Source: Clostridium sp. AF15-31 (lineage in GTDB: Bacteria > Bacillota > Clostridia > Lachnospirales > Lachnospiraceae). From it: DNA of 64,000 nt. Positions 1-8,338 of the stretch are shown in pieces. Under the pieces are notes generated by a model that did not search any database, had not been told where the DNA came from, and saw only the letters and a list, made by a program, of their open reading frames with translations. Within the stretch, counting starts at the first letter, position 1, and each line of letters opens with the position of its first letter. Both the position numbers and the translations under genes were made by a program. The stretch lies in NCBI RefSeq assembly GCF_003461625.1, contig NZ_QTXL01000005.1:198378-262377 (forward strand), given 5' to 3'.

Positions 1-1317
1 CATCAAAGCGACATTACAGGACTGCTCTAGTGCCTGCTTTAATGTAAGCGTGCCATCACCACTTCGGTTATGACAATAGATTGGAGATGTTCCCTCTGCA
101 ACGATCTCATAGCCTTTACAGAAGAATGTATCGCTGTCTTTCACAACTCCGTCCTCAAGGGCCCCTGCAATCGTAAAAGGCTTAAATGTAGAACCCGGCT
201 CCAAGATATCACTAATGCAATAATTTCTCCATACAGCATCTAATGCTTCATACGTCTGATCACTTGTCAGACCATCAATTGCTTTCTGGAATTCATCATC
301 TGTCATAGATGAAAAATCATATGTGATCTTTTCCGGGTCTTTCTGTTCCTCGGTTGTTGCTTCTATCGTATCTTCAGAAGAACCTTCCTCGCTACTGTCT
401 TCTTCTGTTGATGGTTCTTCCGTACTTTCTGTAACGGTAACCTTCATATTACGAAGTGCATCCGTATTCATCGGTTCGTTCGGATCATATCCATAAGAGG
501 TACTCATGCCAAGGACCTCTGCCGTATCCGGATCCATTGCGATAACACCGATCTTCTTTGCACCGGTCGTCTGCATATATTCTTTTATATTATCTTCAAT
601 GATCTTCTGGATATTCAAATCGATCGTAGACACTACAGTATAACCATTCTGTGCAGGTACTGTAACGGATTCTACGGTATTATCATTTGTCAGATATCCA
701 TATGTCTTTCCATTTACACCATTCAGGTAACTGTTATAATAGCCTTCGATTCCACCCTGTCCGACATTTCCGCTTACGGTATATCCAAGCAGGTGACAGG
801 CAAGGCTGCCATTTGGATATTTTCTTTTGTATTCCTCCTCAAACCGTACACCAACGACATCTGCACCATCTCTTGTATCGCAATATTCCTGAAATGCTTT
901 TACATCTGCATATTCAAGCCCTTTCATGGCTACCTTATAAAAGGAATCTGTGTTCTGCATACATTCATCGAACTTTGCATCTTCCATTCCAAAATATTTG
1001 ATCAGCGCTGCCTTTGTTGCCTCTTTCCCCTTATCCGTACGCAGAATATTTTTGGGCTCCAAAATCAGATTGTACACTTTCTCACTGGTGGCAAGAATAT
1101 TTCCATTTCGATCCACAATGTCTCCCCGTTCAAACGGAATATCCAGACTGTCGTAGGTCTTCTGATCCAGTACCTCTTCCTGATACTCCTGCCCTTTTGC
1201 AAGGCTGATATAGATCACACGTCCGATAAGCACAACAAAAAAGAGTAATGCGATACCAAATATTATAACCAGTCTCTGTTTCATTCTCCTAAGAAAATTC
1301 TTTGCTTTTGTCGACAT
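1..1317 (-). CDS. Penicillin-binding protein, class B transpeptidase (FtsI/SpoVD type), 3' end outside window
   Basis: This is a septal or sporulation peptidoglycan transpeptidase that cross-links murein outside the membrane. The visible 439 codons start at ATG 1317, with a basic N-terminus and one membrane anchor (about residues 15-40). A PBP dimerisation domain follows. The catalytic SxxK box is in 'PGSTFKPFT', and the second box (S-C-N) lies just before the window edge. An acidic Ser/Thr/Glu-rich insertion separates the dimerisation region from the SxxK box. The KTG box and any PASTA domains are cut off. It follows ftsL by 75 bp in the usual mraZ-rsmH-ftsL-pbp order, so a division role (PBP2B/FtsI) is likely; SpoVD cannot be excluded without the C-terminus. 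Confidence 0.9.
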   Translation of the reverse strand, partial: MSTKAKNFLRRMKQRLVIIFGIALLFFVVLIGRVIYISLAKGQEYQEEVLDQKTYDSLDIPFERGDIVDRNGNILATSEKVYNLILEPKNILRTDKGKEATKAALIKYFGMEDAKFDECMQNTDSFYKVAMKGLEYADVKAFQEYCDTRDGADVVGVRFEEEYKRKYPNGSLACHLLGYTVSGNVGQGGIEGYYNSYLNGVNGKTYGYLTNDNTVESVTVPAQNGYTVVSTIDLNIQKIIEDNIKEYMQTTGAKKIGVIAMDPDTAEVLGMSTSYGYDPNEPMNTDALRNMKVTVTESTEEPSTEEDSSEEGSSEDTIEATTEEQKDPEKITYDFSSMTDDEFQKAIDGLTSDQTYEALDAVWRNYCISDILEPGSTFKPFTIAGALEDGVVKDSDTFFCKGYEIVAEGTSPIYCHNRSGDGTLTLKQALEQSCNVALM

Positions 1318-1392
1318 ATTTTTCCACCTTTGATTTTATTTTTATATTCTGTATCTTAACAGGTTCGGGTATAACGCAAAATTTCCTGAGAC

Positions 1393-1959
1393 TTATTTGG
1401 TCTCAGGAACATTTTTGTACTGTATAACATAATCGTCACTGTTCTGTGGATAGTACACAGTCTGTCCCGGCTTCGAATATACCATACCAAGCTCAGTTGT
1501 TGCAATCTTATATATTTCATCCAGATCTGTCATGCTGTCAAGTCCTGAACTGTATTCTGCATTTACATTTAACTGTTCATTCAACTGGCTCTGCAGTGTA
1601 CTAACTTCATTTTTTCCTTCTTTTACATCTGCCATTAATTTCAGCATTACAAAGCACAAGCCTACTGCACATATTACAGCAAATGATAAGAATAATCCAT
1701 GTCTTAATTCATCGACCCATCTTCTGTCTCTCTGTCTGACAGCCGGCGCCTGTTTGGTTCTTACCTGTTCCTTTCTCTGTGGCATCTGCTTTCTTGCAGG
1801 TGTTGCTGTCTGTTTCTCCTGTCTTCTTCTGGCAGGGCGTTCTGCCGGCATCTCTGTTCTTCTTGCCGGTTCATATTCTCTTCTGACCGGTTCTGCTGAA
1901 TAATCCAGCTTCCGGACTGTACTTCCATCTATGTAGTAGTGATTCCGTCTTTCTGACAT
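1393..1959 (-). CDS. ftsL: FtsL-like cell division protein
   Basis: This is a small bitopic divisome protein that would act with DivIC/FtsB and DivIB/FtsQ to recruit and activate the septal synthase. The 188 residues comprise a long basic cytoplasmic N-terminus rich in Arg, Pro, Glu and Gln (about 1-88), one membrane helix (about 89-108), and a short heptad-like coiled coil ending in 'DLDEIYKIATTELGMVYS', typical of FtsL. The basic cytoplasmic tail is longer than in Bacillus FtsL. The gene lies 15 bp after rsmH and just before the PBP gene. Identification rests on position and topology more than sequence identity. Confidence 0.85.
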   Translation of the reverse strand: MSERRNHYYIDGSTVRKLDYSAEPVRREYEPARRTEMPAERPARRRQEKQTATPARKQMPQRKEQVRTKQAPAVRQRDRRWVDELRHGLFLSFAVICAVGLCFVMLKLMADVKEGKNEVSTLQSQLNEQLNVNAEYSSGLDSMTDLDEIYKIATTELGMVYSKPGQTVYYPQNSDDYVIQYKNVPETK

Positions 1960-1974
1960 TTTAAAACACCCCTT

Positions 1975-2928
1975 TTATATATTCATACCTTTTTCAAATA
2001 CCCGGAGTTTTGCGCTCTTGGATCTTGAATTTGCTTCCATTTCTTCTTCTGTTGGAAGAATTGGTTTTCTTGTTATCACTTTTCCTTTTGATTTTCTTCC
2101 GCATGTGCACACCGGAAAATTCGGTGGGCAGATACACGGATTTTCATTTTTACGAAATGCATTTTTTACGATTCTGTCTTCTAACGAATGGAATGTGATG
2201 ATACATAATCTTCCGCCTGGTTTCAAACAGTCAATCATTCCATCAATGGAATTCGTTAGTACTTCAAGCTCATGATTTAATTCAATACGAATTGCCTGAA
2301 ATGTCTGCTTGGATGGATGTCCCTGTGCATTTCGTACTTTTGCAGGAATTGATCCACGGATGATATCGTTTAATTCTTCTGTTGTTTCAATCTCTTTTTT
2401 CTCACGATACTTCACAATATGGTATGCAATACTTTTTGCAAATCGTTCTTCGCCATATTCTTTGAGTATATGAAAGAGTTCCTGCTCGGTATATCCATTT
2501 ACGATATCCTTTGCAGTCTTTGTCTGGCGGTCGTCCATCCGCATATCAAGGGGCGCATCAACCCGATATGTGAATCCTCTATCCGCATTGTCGAGTTGAT
2601 ATGAAGATACGCCAAGATCCAGCAATATCCCGTCCACTTGAAGTATATTTAGCTCGTCTAGTATGCTTTTAAAATTCTGATAGTTATCTCTTACGACTGT
2701 AATGCGGTCACCGTACTCCGCCAGTCGTTCTTTTGCTGTTATAATCGCCTCACCATCCTGATCAATACCGATCAGATGTCCATCCGGTCCAAGTCTTTTG
2801 GCTATCTCTTTCGAATGTCCGGCTCCTCCAAGAGTTCCATCCATATAAACACCATCCGGTCTGATATTCAGATTTTCAATGGTTTCATCCAGTAAAACCG
2901 ATGTATGTTTAAATTCCATAACTACCAC
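1975..2928 (-). CDS. rsmH: 16S rRNA (cytosine-1402-N4)-methyltransferase RsmH
   Basis: RsmH uses S-adenosylmethionine to methylate N4 of C1402 in the 16S rRNA P site. The protein begins '[12 protein letters not shown]' and has the SAM-binding segment '[10 protein letters not shown]', 'GIDQD', '[12 protein letters not shown]', and the family C-terminus '[14 protein letters not shown]'. Length (317 residues from GTG 2928) is normal. AAGGA at 2934-2938 is 5 nt from GTG 2928 and 14 nt from the in-frame ATG 2919, so GTG is slightly favoured. It starts 8 bp after the mraZ stop and is in the same operon. Confidence 0.96.
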   Translation of the reverse strand: MVVMEFKHTSVLLDETIENLNIRPDGVYMDGTLGGAGHSKEIAKRLGPDGHLIGIDQDGEAIITAKERLAEYGDRITVVRDNYQNFKSILDELNILQVDGILLDLGVSSYQLDNADRGFTYRVDAPLDMRMDDRQTKTAKDIVNGYTEQELFHILKEYGEERFAKSIAYHIVKYREKKEIETTEELNDIIRGSIPAKVRNAQGHPSKQTFQAIRIELNHELEVLTNSIDGMIDCLKPGGRLCIITFHSLEDRIVKNAFRKNENPCICPPNFPVCTCGRKSKGKVITRKPILPTEEEMEANSRSKSAKLRVFEKGMNI

Positions 2929-2936
2929 TTCTGTCC

Positions 2937-3383
2937 TTATATTCTGAAATCCAGTTCATCCAGCTTGTCTGCAATCTCATCCATGTTCAGGGATTCTTCA
3001 TTATTGATCTCGTCCCATGCTTCCTTATTCCAGATTTCTGCTTTCTCTCCGTTACCTATGATGACAACATCTTTTTCGATGTTGGCAAATGTACGAAGTG
3101 TCTGTGGAATGATCACTCGTCCTTGTGCATCTGTTTCGCACTTTACTGCTCCTGAGTTGAAGAAACGCTTGAACTGTCTTGCACTCTTATTCGTCATCGG
3201 AAGCTGGTTCAACTTGTCCGCAAACTGCTGCCATTCATCATTTGGATAAACGTACAGACAATTGTCCAGACCTTTTGTGATCATGAAGGTGCAGCCGAGT
3301 TCCTCTCTAAGCTTGGATGGCATGATAAGTCGCCCTTTGGTATCTAATCTGTGTTCATATTCACCTGTTAAACACTTGGACAC
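2937..3383 (-). CDS. mraZ: Transcriptional regulator MraZ
   Basis: MraZ is a DNA-binding repressor (AbrB-like fold, ring-shaped oligomer) that controls its own division and cell-wall operon. The 148 residues contain the two family repeats: '[23 protein letters not shown]' near the N-terminus and '[19 protein letters not shown]' in the middle, each with the DxxGR signature. The start is GTG 3383, preceded by an AAGAAGGTGG ribosome site. It heads the leftward division cluster. Four phased AGTG boxes just upstream (3414-3448) are expected autoregulatory sites. Confidence 0.96.
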   Translation of the reverse strand: MSKCLTGEYEHRLDTKGRLIMPSKLREELGCTFMITKGLDNCLYVYPNDEWQQFADKLNQLPMTNKSARQFKRFFNSGAVKCETDAQGRVIIPQTLRTFANIEKDVVIIGNGEKAEIWNKEAWDEINNEESLNMDEIADKLDELDFRI

Positions 3384-3413
3384 TTATTCCACCTTCTTTC
3401 GACTCATTTCCTC

Positions 3414-3448
3414 CACTTTGTGGCACTAATCCACCACTTCACTCCACT
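3414..3448 (-). promoter_or_regulatory. MraZ boxes (four phased direct repeats)
   Basis: Read on the minus strand, AGTG occurs four times (as CACT on the plus strand at 3414, 3424, 3435 and 3445), three within AAGTGG. The 10/11/10-bp spacing puts them on one DNA face. MraZ proteins are known to bind short direct repeats of this kind in their own leader. The boxes lie between the predicted transcription start and mraZ. Confidence 0.75.
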
Positions 3449-3457
3449 TATAGGGTA

Positions 3458-3486
3458 ATTCTATACTACTTAACTAAAAAAAGCAA
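3458..3486 (-). promoter_or_regulatory. Promoter of the mraZ operon
   Basis: On the minus strand, TTGCTT (3481-3486) and TAGAAT (3458-3463) are separated by exactly 17 bp, a SigA-type arrangement. Predicted transcription starts near 3451, immediately before the MraZ boxes. Confidence 0.6.
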
Positions 3487-3537
3487 CCACAAATATGAAA
3501 AATTCACATTTGCGATTGCCTTAATTTTTCATGTAAT

Positions 3538-3754
3538 GTCTGGAACTTCAAGATGGTATGGCACTGTATATAAACACACGACCTGCTGCGTTTCTATTCG
3601 ACTCGCACGCCGATTTGTCAGCAGTCGCCCTAACTCACCCTTATGGGTTCAAACAAGGGCTTGGTGCTGACAGCTAGTGCAAGTCTCATAAACGAAACTA
3701 CGCAAACGTCGATGTTGTTTATATACAGCGCCATACCATTCTGAAATTCCAGAC
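3538..3754 (-). repeat. Long foldback element A, probable structured RNA
   Basis: Two 39-nt arms (3538-3576 and 3716-3754) are inverted copies with four differences. If RNA is made from the minus strand, three of the four become G-U wobble pairs; from the plus strand they would be mismatches. Nested stems lie inside, including GTCAGCA/TGCTGAC, GCCCT/AGGGC and ACCC/GGGT. It lies between the fur-like gene and mraZ. The interior does not match elements B and C. Function unknown. Confidence 0.7.
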
Positions 3755-3802
3755 TTTTTAAAAAAACAAGCAACGTACCCCTTAATTTTATCTTTACCAT
3801 AT

Positions 3803-3833
3803 AAAAAGGACATCCACGCCATTGTGGATGTCC
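3803..3833 (-). terminator. Terminator after the Fur-like gene
   Basis: A perfect 10-bp inverted repeat (3808-3817 with 3824-3833, GGACATCCAC) has a 6-nt loop and, on the minus strand, a TTTTTAT tail. Confidence 0.8.
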
Positions 3834-3897
3834 CGTTTGTATGTTTGTATGTGTTTTTACACCTGAGTGTACATTCTGGTGGGGGATGATCCCATTT

Positions 3898-4200
3898 TTA
3901 AAAACACGCAACCTTGTACATATTCTTTCTGCTGATCACACCTATGTCTTCCAGAGTGTTCACCATTCTGTATACCGTTGCGATTCCTATGCTGTCATCT
4001 CTTTTGACAGCCTTGTAATATATTTCCTTACAAGAAGAACAGTCTTCATCCAGAATAATATCTAACAGAATGCATCTCTGTTTTGTAATGCGAAATCCCT
4101 GTTTTCTAAGCTTCTCGATCACTGCATCCTTCCGGTTTGGTTCTCCCTGATATCTTACATAACCAAACACATTGTCATTACGGATTTCCTGAACAATCAT
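3898..4200 (-). CDS. Short Fur/PerR-family regulator, winged-helix domain only
   Basis: This is a DNA-binding protein with the N-terminal half of the Fur/PerR family: 'KQGFRITKQRCILLDII' followed by the recognition helix region 'IGIATVYRMVNTLEDIGVI'. Only 100 residues are present, against about 140-150 for normal Fur proteins. The C-terminal dimerisation and metal-binding domain with its His cluster and CxxC pairs is absent, so metal sensing by the usual mechanism is unlikely. The C-terminus ends cleanly in 'YKVACF' before a strong terminator, so it may be a genuine short form rather than recent decay. ATG 4200 has GGAGGA 6 nt upstream. The promoter carries GTTAG palindromes, suggesting autoregulation. 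Confidence 0.8.
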   Translation of the reverse strand: MIVQEIRNDNVFGYVRYQGEPNRKDAVIEKLRKQGFRITKQRCILLDIILDEDCSSCKEIYYKAVKRDDSIGIATVYRMVNTLEDIGVISRKNMYKVACF

Positions 4201-4255
4201 TTTATTCCTCCATTTTTATATCAATAAATATAACTACTACGTTCTTATGTTGGTT

Positions 4256-4284
4256 AGTATATTCTAACATTCGTTAGTTGTCAA
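4256..4284 (-). promoter_or_regulatory. Promoter and candidate operator of the Fur-like gene
   Basis: On the minus strand, TTGACA (4279-4284) and TATACT (4256-4261) are spaced by 17 bp, near consensus. Overlapping palindromes CTAACgaatGTTAG and GTTAGaatataCTAAC cover the spacer and -10. The placement suits steric repression, perhaps by the gene's own product. Confidence 0.75.
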
Positions 4285-4337
4285 TAATTATTTATATATT
4301 TTGTGAACAAATAACTGTTTTTTCCGAATCCCGGTGA

Positions 4338-7049
4338 CTACTGTTCAATATCTATGGCTTCTGCAGCTTCTGTCTGATCCACATCCTGATCTTCCTGTGG
4401 TTCTTTACAGTATGCAAATGTAATCACAGCCTTAAACAGATCTCCATCGATCACAATGTTAAAATCCGCATGTTGAAGCTGACACAGGCTTCTTGTAATG
4501 GATAAGCCGAGTCCGCTTCCCTCTGTATTTCTGGAACTGTCACCTCTTACAAAGCGTTCCATCAGTTCATCACTTGAAATATTCAGCGGTGCTTCTGATA
4601 TGTTCTTGAACTCTATACATACCTTCGCAGGTTCTTTGATGCTCTTTTTAAGATCACGGATCACATTTCCATCTTCATCGGTTATATAAGTATTTACATA
4701 TAACCGAGTCCCCGGCATCGTATATTTGAATGCATTATTTAATAGATTATCAAATACTCTCCAGAGGTGTCTGCCATCTGCTTCGATCCCTGCGCGATCC
4801 TTTGCGAGATTCGTTACTAGCGTGATGTTCTTCTGCATCAATTTGTCAATATATTCACCGGATGCCTGTTCTGCGATCATATTCGCATCCATGTTTACAA
4901 GCTCTACCTTTACATTTCCGGTCGATGCCTTAGAAGCATCCACAAGATCCACGATCAGTTTTTTTAACCTTGCTGACTGCCTTGCTATTACTTCTATATA
5001 AGAAGCCTCAGGTTCTTTTTCAATATCCTCCTTCTGAAGCAGATCGACATAGTTAATAATAGAAGTAAGCGGTGTCTTGATATCATGCGATACATTCGTG
5101 ATAAGCTCCGTCTTCATCCGTTCACTTTTCATCCGGTCATCTACCGCAAGCTGGACACCTTCATTGATATGATTCAGATTCTCGCCATGTTCTTTGAACT
5201 TTCCAAACATGAATCTTGTATTTACCTTATGACCATACTCGCCCTTTGCAAGCTTGTCACCACCCTGGAAAAGCTCCTGCATCATACAGACAAATGCCAT
5301 ATAGGCAATTGCACAGATGATCTTCAACAGCATTAATACAATAAATCCAGCTTCATTTATATATACAGCATTAAAAACAAGCAATGCTACTATAATTTCA
5401 ACGATCGTAATTACGATATACAAAAGGAACGCTTTTATTATAAATGGAACCTTGCTGAATACATACCGGAAAAATGCGGTTATCTTTCCCGATTTTCCAA
5501 ATAGTTTGCGACCCAGTCTGACAATCCATGATGTATTAAGCAGATTCGACTGTTTGACTCTTGCGATCAGATTGTTGATCAGTAAAAGTCCGACCGTACA
5601 GATACAACCCAAACCGATCAGACATACAATAGTCTCAATATCATGTCCTGTAATATTGCTATCAATAAAATAATGAAGCCGGTCTGTACCGCTGTAACTA
5701 TAATAAGCATATGATAAGGAATAACTGATATTCTGTGCAAAAGCAATCAACAGACTTATCAAAACGACTATTCCAGTCAATATAATTTCAACCGGAACCT
5801 TTTCTGTTTTTCTTACAACACCGTCTTTACCGGATAATACCATACTTGTGATCATGAATATGATACACAAAACAAAATCAAGTCCAAAGAAGAGCAGGAT
5901 TCTGTTCTTTCCCGAAGCAGCCTTGCTGATCGCCTGTAGGCTCTTATTCATACGTGAAGAAACGTCAGATGTGCCGTCGATATATAAATTACCGGAAGCA
6001 TATATCGTAATATCGTCTCCTGCATAATTGCCAACGATTACGGTATATCCATCTTTTATGATCGGATAATACATATCATCCTCCGCATAATACTCGTACT
6101 GCTTTGTCGTTCCGTTTGCTGTGATCGCTATCTGATTTCTATTATAAGAAATCGTTACTCCCTCCGGCGTATTGTATGAACCGGAACTCTCTATTTCCTC
6201 CTCCATTGTTGTTGAATCTTCTGATGTTGCAGACTCTTCCGATATTCCTGAATTCTTGGTTTCGGCTTCCGTCTCTGCTTCCGTATCTGTGGTATTTCCC
6301 TCCAGATCACTCAGATCAATTCCATAATCATCAGACACCTCTGACCTGGAAAGAGCTGCTTCATCCGGCATACGCAGGTTAACATAATTATAATTGTTTC
6401 CTTCTTTTTCCACACCGATACTCTGTGCTTCCTTATAGGTATCATATCTCAGAATCTTTCCTGTAGGAATACCGGTCGTCGTACTGACAACTGCTTTCTC
6501 TCCTAAAACTCCATATACTAATGCTTTTTCCGGCAGATTATCTGTCTGCGCCAGCATAATGGAATTTGATTCACCCGTTTTTGAAGAATCCCAATCATCA
6601 CCAACACTCACATACAGATCTGTTTTCGCATATCCATATATTTTCTCCAAATCCTCTTTATAGGTACGATCATATTTATCAAATGCATTTTCCTTTTCCG
6701 ACAACAGCATCAGAAAATCACTTGCATCGACAACATTATCATGATTCATATCCTTTTTCTGCAAAGCATCGGGATCGTATTCATAGTCTCCCCATTCATC
6801 ATCACTGTAACTGATATCCAGAGTATTTCTAATATACTCGGCACCACGATTCACACAGGTAGTCAACATCTCGCTCTGATAATCCGCTTCCAGTTCTGCC
6901 CGCAGCTCCGATTCCGATCTGCCCTGAAATATTCCGGCTTCATACATATCAAGCAGTACATAACCCAATATAAATCCAACGCTACAGGTGATAAAAAATA
7001 ACGTATAAATCAGTAATTTAAAAGGATTGTTATTTTTTAACTTATTCAT
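4338..7049 (-). CDS. Membrane sensor histidine kinase with a large extracellular domain
   Basis: This is the sensor of a two-component system with the response regulator 38 bp upstream. There is one N-terminal membrane helix, then about 350 extracellular residues that include an EF-hand/dockerin-like calcium loop ('DMNHDNVVDASD') and an acidic Ser/Thr/Glu linker. Several membrane helices follow, then a cytoplasmic kinase: the phosphoacceptor box 'NVSHDIKTPLTS' (His near residue 654), the N box 'NLLNNAFKYT' and the G box 'GSGLGLSITRSL'. An acidic tail ends the protein. ATG 7049 lies 10 nt from GGAG, whereas ATG 7058 lies only 2 nt away, so 7049 is chosen (903 residues). Ligand unknown. Confidence 0.88.
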   Translation of the reverse strand: MNKLKNNNPFKLLIYTLFFITCSVGFILGYVLLDMYEAGIFQGRSESELRAELEADYQSEMLTTCVNRGAEYIRNTLDISYSDDEWGDYEYDPDALQKKDMNHDNVVDASDFLMLLSEKENAFDKYDRTYKEDLEKIYGYAKTDLYVSVGDDWDSSKTGESNSIMLAQTDNLPEKALVYGVLGEKAVVSTTTGIPTGKILRYDTYKEAQSIGVEKEGNNYNYVNLRMPDEAALSRSEVSDDYGIDLSDLEGNTTDTEAETEAETKNSGISEESATSEDSTTMEEEIESSGSYNTPEGVTISYNRNQIAITANGTTKQYEYYAEDDMYYPIIKDGYTVIVGNYAGDDITIYASGNLYIDGTSDVSSRMNKSLQAISKAASGKNRILLFFGLDFVLCIIFMITSMVLSGKDGVVRKTEKVPVEIILTGIVVLISLLIAFAQNISYSLSYAYYSYSGTDRLHYFIDSNITGHDIETIVCLIGLGCICTVGLLLINNLIARVKQSNLLNTSWIVRLGRKLFGKSGKITAFFRYVFSKVPFIIKAFLLYIVITIVEIIVALLVFNAVYINEAGFIVLMLLKIICAIAYMAFVCMMQELFQGGDKLAKGEYGHKVNTRFMFGKFKEHGENLNHINEGVQLAVDDRMKSERMKTELITNVSHDIKTPLTSIINYVDLLQKEDIEKEPEASYIEVIARQSARLKKLIVDLVDASKASTGNVKVELVNMDANMIAEQASGEYIDKLMQKNITLVTNLAKDRAGIEADGRHLWRVFDNLLNNAFKYTMPGTRLYVNTYITDEDGNVIRDLKKSIKEPAKVCIEFKNISEAPLNISSDELMERFVRGDSSRNTEGSGLGLSITRSLCQLQHADFNIVIDGDLFKAVITFAYCKEPQEDQDVDQTEAAEAIDIEQ

Positions 7050-7087
7050 GTTTCGCATTCTCCATTCCTGTCAGACTGTATAGAGGT

Positions 7088-7777
7088 TTACTGATATTCC
7101 ATCTTATAACCTCTGCCCCAGATCACCTTGATATATCTTGGTTCTCCGGGATTGATCTCTATCTTTTCACGCAAATGACGGATATGGACAGCTACCGAAC
7201 CTTCGGCTCCGAGCGGTGTTTCTTTCCAGACTTCCTTGTAAATATCTCTCGGTGAAAATACCTGTCCCGGATGTTCCATCAGAAGTCTTAAAATATCATA
7301 TTCTGTCGGTGTCAGACTGACCAGTTCGCCATCGACCGTAACCTGCTTGGAATTATCATTCAACTCAATTCCCCCGATCACGATCGCATCTTTCTTGATC
7401 TGTCCGCTTCCAAGCTGCATATATCTTCGAAGCTGCGATTTCACTCTGGCGATCACCTCTACCGGATTAAACGGCTTGGTAATGTAATCATCTGCACCCA
7501 CTTCCAGTCCAAGGATCTTATCTGTATCTTCACTCTTTGCGGTCAGAAGGATAACCGGCAGATTCGTCTCCTCGCGGATCTTTAACATCGCTGTGATCCC
7601 ATCCATCTCCGGCATCATGATATCCATTAACACCAAATGGATGTCATGCTCTTTGATCTGCTCTAACGCTTCTTTTCCGTTGTAAGCTTCATAAATATTA
7701 TAACCGGATGTTTTCAGGTAAATCTTTAAAGCTGATACGATATCTTTCTCATCATCGCAAATTAGTATATTATACAT
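7088..7777 (-). CDS. OmpR/PhoB-family response regulator (VanR-like)
   Basis: This transcription factor has a receiver domain with acidic pocket 'CDDE', phosphoacceptor Asp52 ('LVLMDIMMPEMDG'), 'LLTAKSE' and 'YITKPFNP', followed by a winged helix with 'LTPTEYDILRLLMEHPGQVFS' and the C-terminal 'VIWGRGYKM'. The start is ATG 7777 with GAGGAG 7 nt upstream, giving 229 residues; an upstream in-frame extension to 7846 has no ribosome site. It is cotranscribed with the kinase. Direct TTAAGA repeats upstream may be its own binding sites. Confidence 0.93.
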   Translation of the reverse strand: MYNILICDDEKDIVSALKIYLKTSGYNIYEAYNGKEALEQIKEHDIHLVLMDIMMPEMDGITAMLKIREETNLPVILLTAKSEDTDKILGLEVGADDYITKPFNPVEVIARVKSQLRRYMQLGSGQIKKDAIVIGGIELNDNSKQVTVDGELVSLTPTEYDILRLLMEHPGQVFSPRDIYKEVWKETPLGAEGSVAVHIRHLREKIEINPGEPRYIKVIWGRGYKMEYQ

Positions 7778-7922
7778 TTCTTTTCTCCTCGTCCGAAAAT
7801 ATGATCGTTGTCTGTATCTTATCGGGTACGTGTGCGCACCACGCATTCCTTTTTAGGATACAGCAAACCGCTGATATTTTCCATATCTTTCTTTGACGGT
7901 ATCATTGTAAGGCTTTCTACCA

Positions 7923-7961
7923 TTAAGATACAATTTGGGATATCCTTAAGATTTATTAAGA
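7923..7961 (-). promoter_or_regulatory. TTAAGA direct repeats upstream of the response regulator
   Basis: TTAAGA occurs at 7923-7928, 7946-7951 and 7956-7961, the last two exactly 10 bp apart. OmpR-family regulators bind head-to-tail repeats at about one helical turn, so these are candidate autoregulatory boxes. No clear -35/-10 pair was assigned here. Confidence 0.4.
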
Positions 7962-7971
7962 TGTGGGGACA

Positions 7972-8119
7972 ATAGAAGTGTGGAATGATATATCTTCATT
8001 TCGCAAATCACTCTCGTTCTATCCTCGATGCAGCGGTACATAAAGTTGCAAAAGACGCAACTTAAGTACCGGCACTCGGATAGGTTTGCTACATGAAATA
8101 TATCATTCCACACTTCTAT
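7972..8119. repeat. Foldback element B (shares its core with element C)
   Basis: Perfect 22-nt inverted arms (7972-7993 and 8098-8119) enclose a mostly self-complementary interior: CTATCC with GGATAG, CGGTAC with GTACCG, and AAGTTGC with GCAACTT around a small loop. Unpaired conserved pieces shared with element C are GCAAATCRCTCTCGYTCT, ATGCAGCGGT and AAGTACCGGCAYTC. The outer arms differ completely from those of element C. It lies in the 561-bp gap between the divergent response regulator and DUF4317 genes. Confidence 0.8.
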
Positions 8120-8220
8120 CTGTATATTGGTATGGCAATATAATTATTACACATTTGTTTTTACAAATCTAAATATCATTGTTAACCATGTAAAATATTA
8201 AAAGTTATAGATGTCAATTC

Positions 8221-8249
8221 TTGTCTTTGTTTTTTTTAGGTGATACACT
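8221..8249 (+). promoter_or_regulatory. Possible promoter of the DUF4317 gene
   Basis: TTGTCT (8221-8226) and TACACT (8244-8249) are separated by 17 bp, upstream of the gene at 8339. Matches are moderate, so this is only a candidate. Confidence 0.35.
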
Positions 8250-8338
8250 TATTAGGCTTATTTAAGATTTTTCAAATGCATAGAATGCATAAAACACATA
8301 ATGCACTATTAAAGTTTTTATAAAGGAGTTTGATACAT

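Noticed and set aside
3630..3911. 93-codon frame on the minus strand upstream of mraZ
   Set aside because: It runs through foldback element A and the Fur-gene terminator, so it is a chance frame in structured noncoding DNA.
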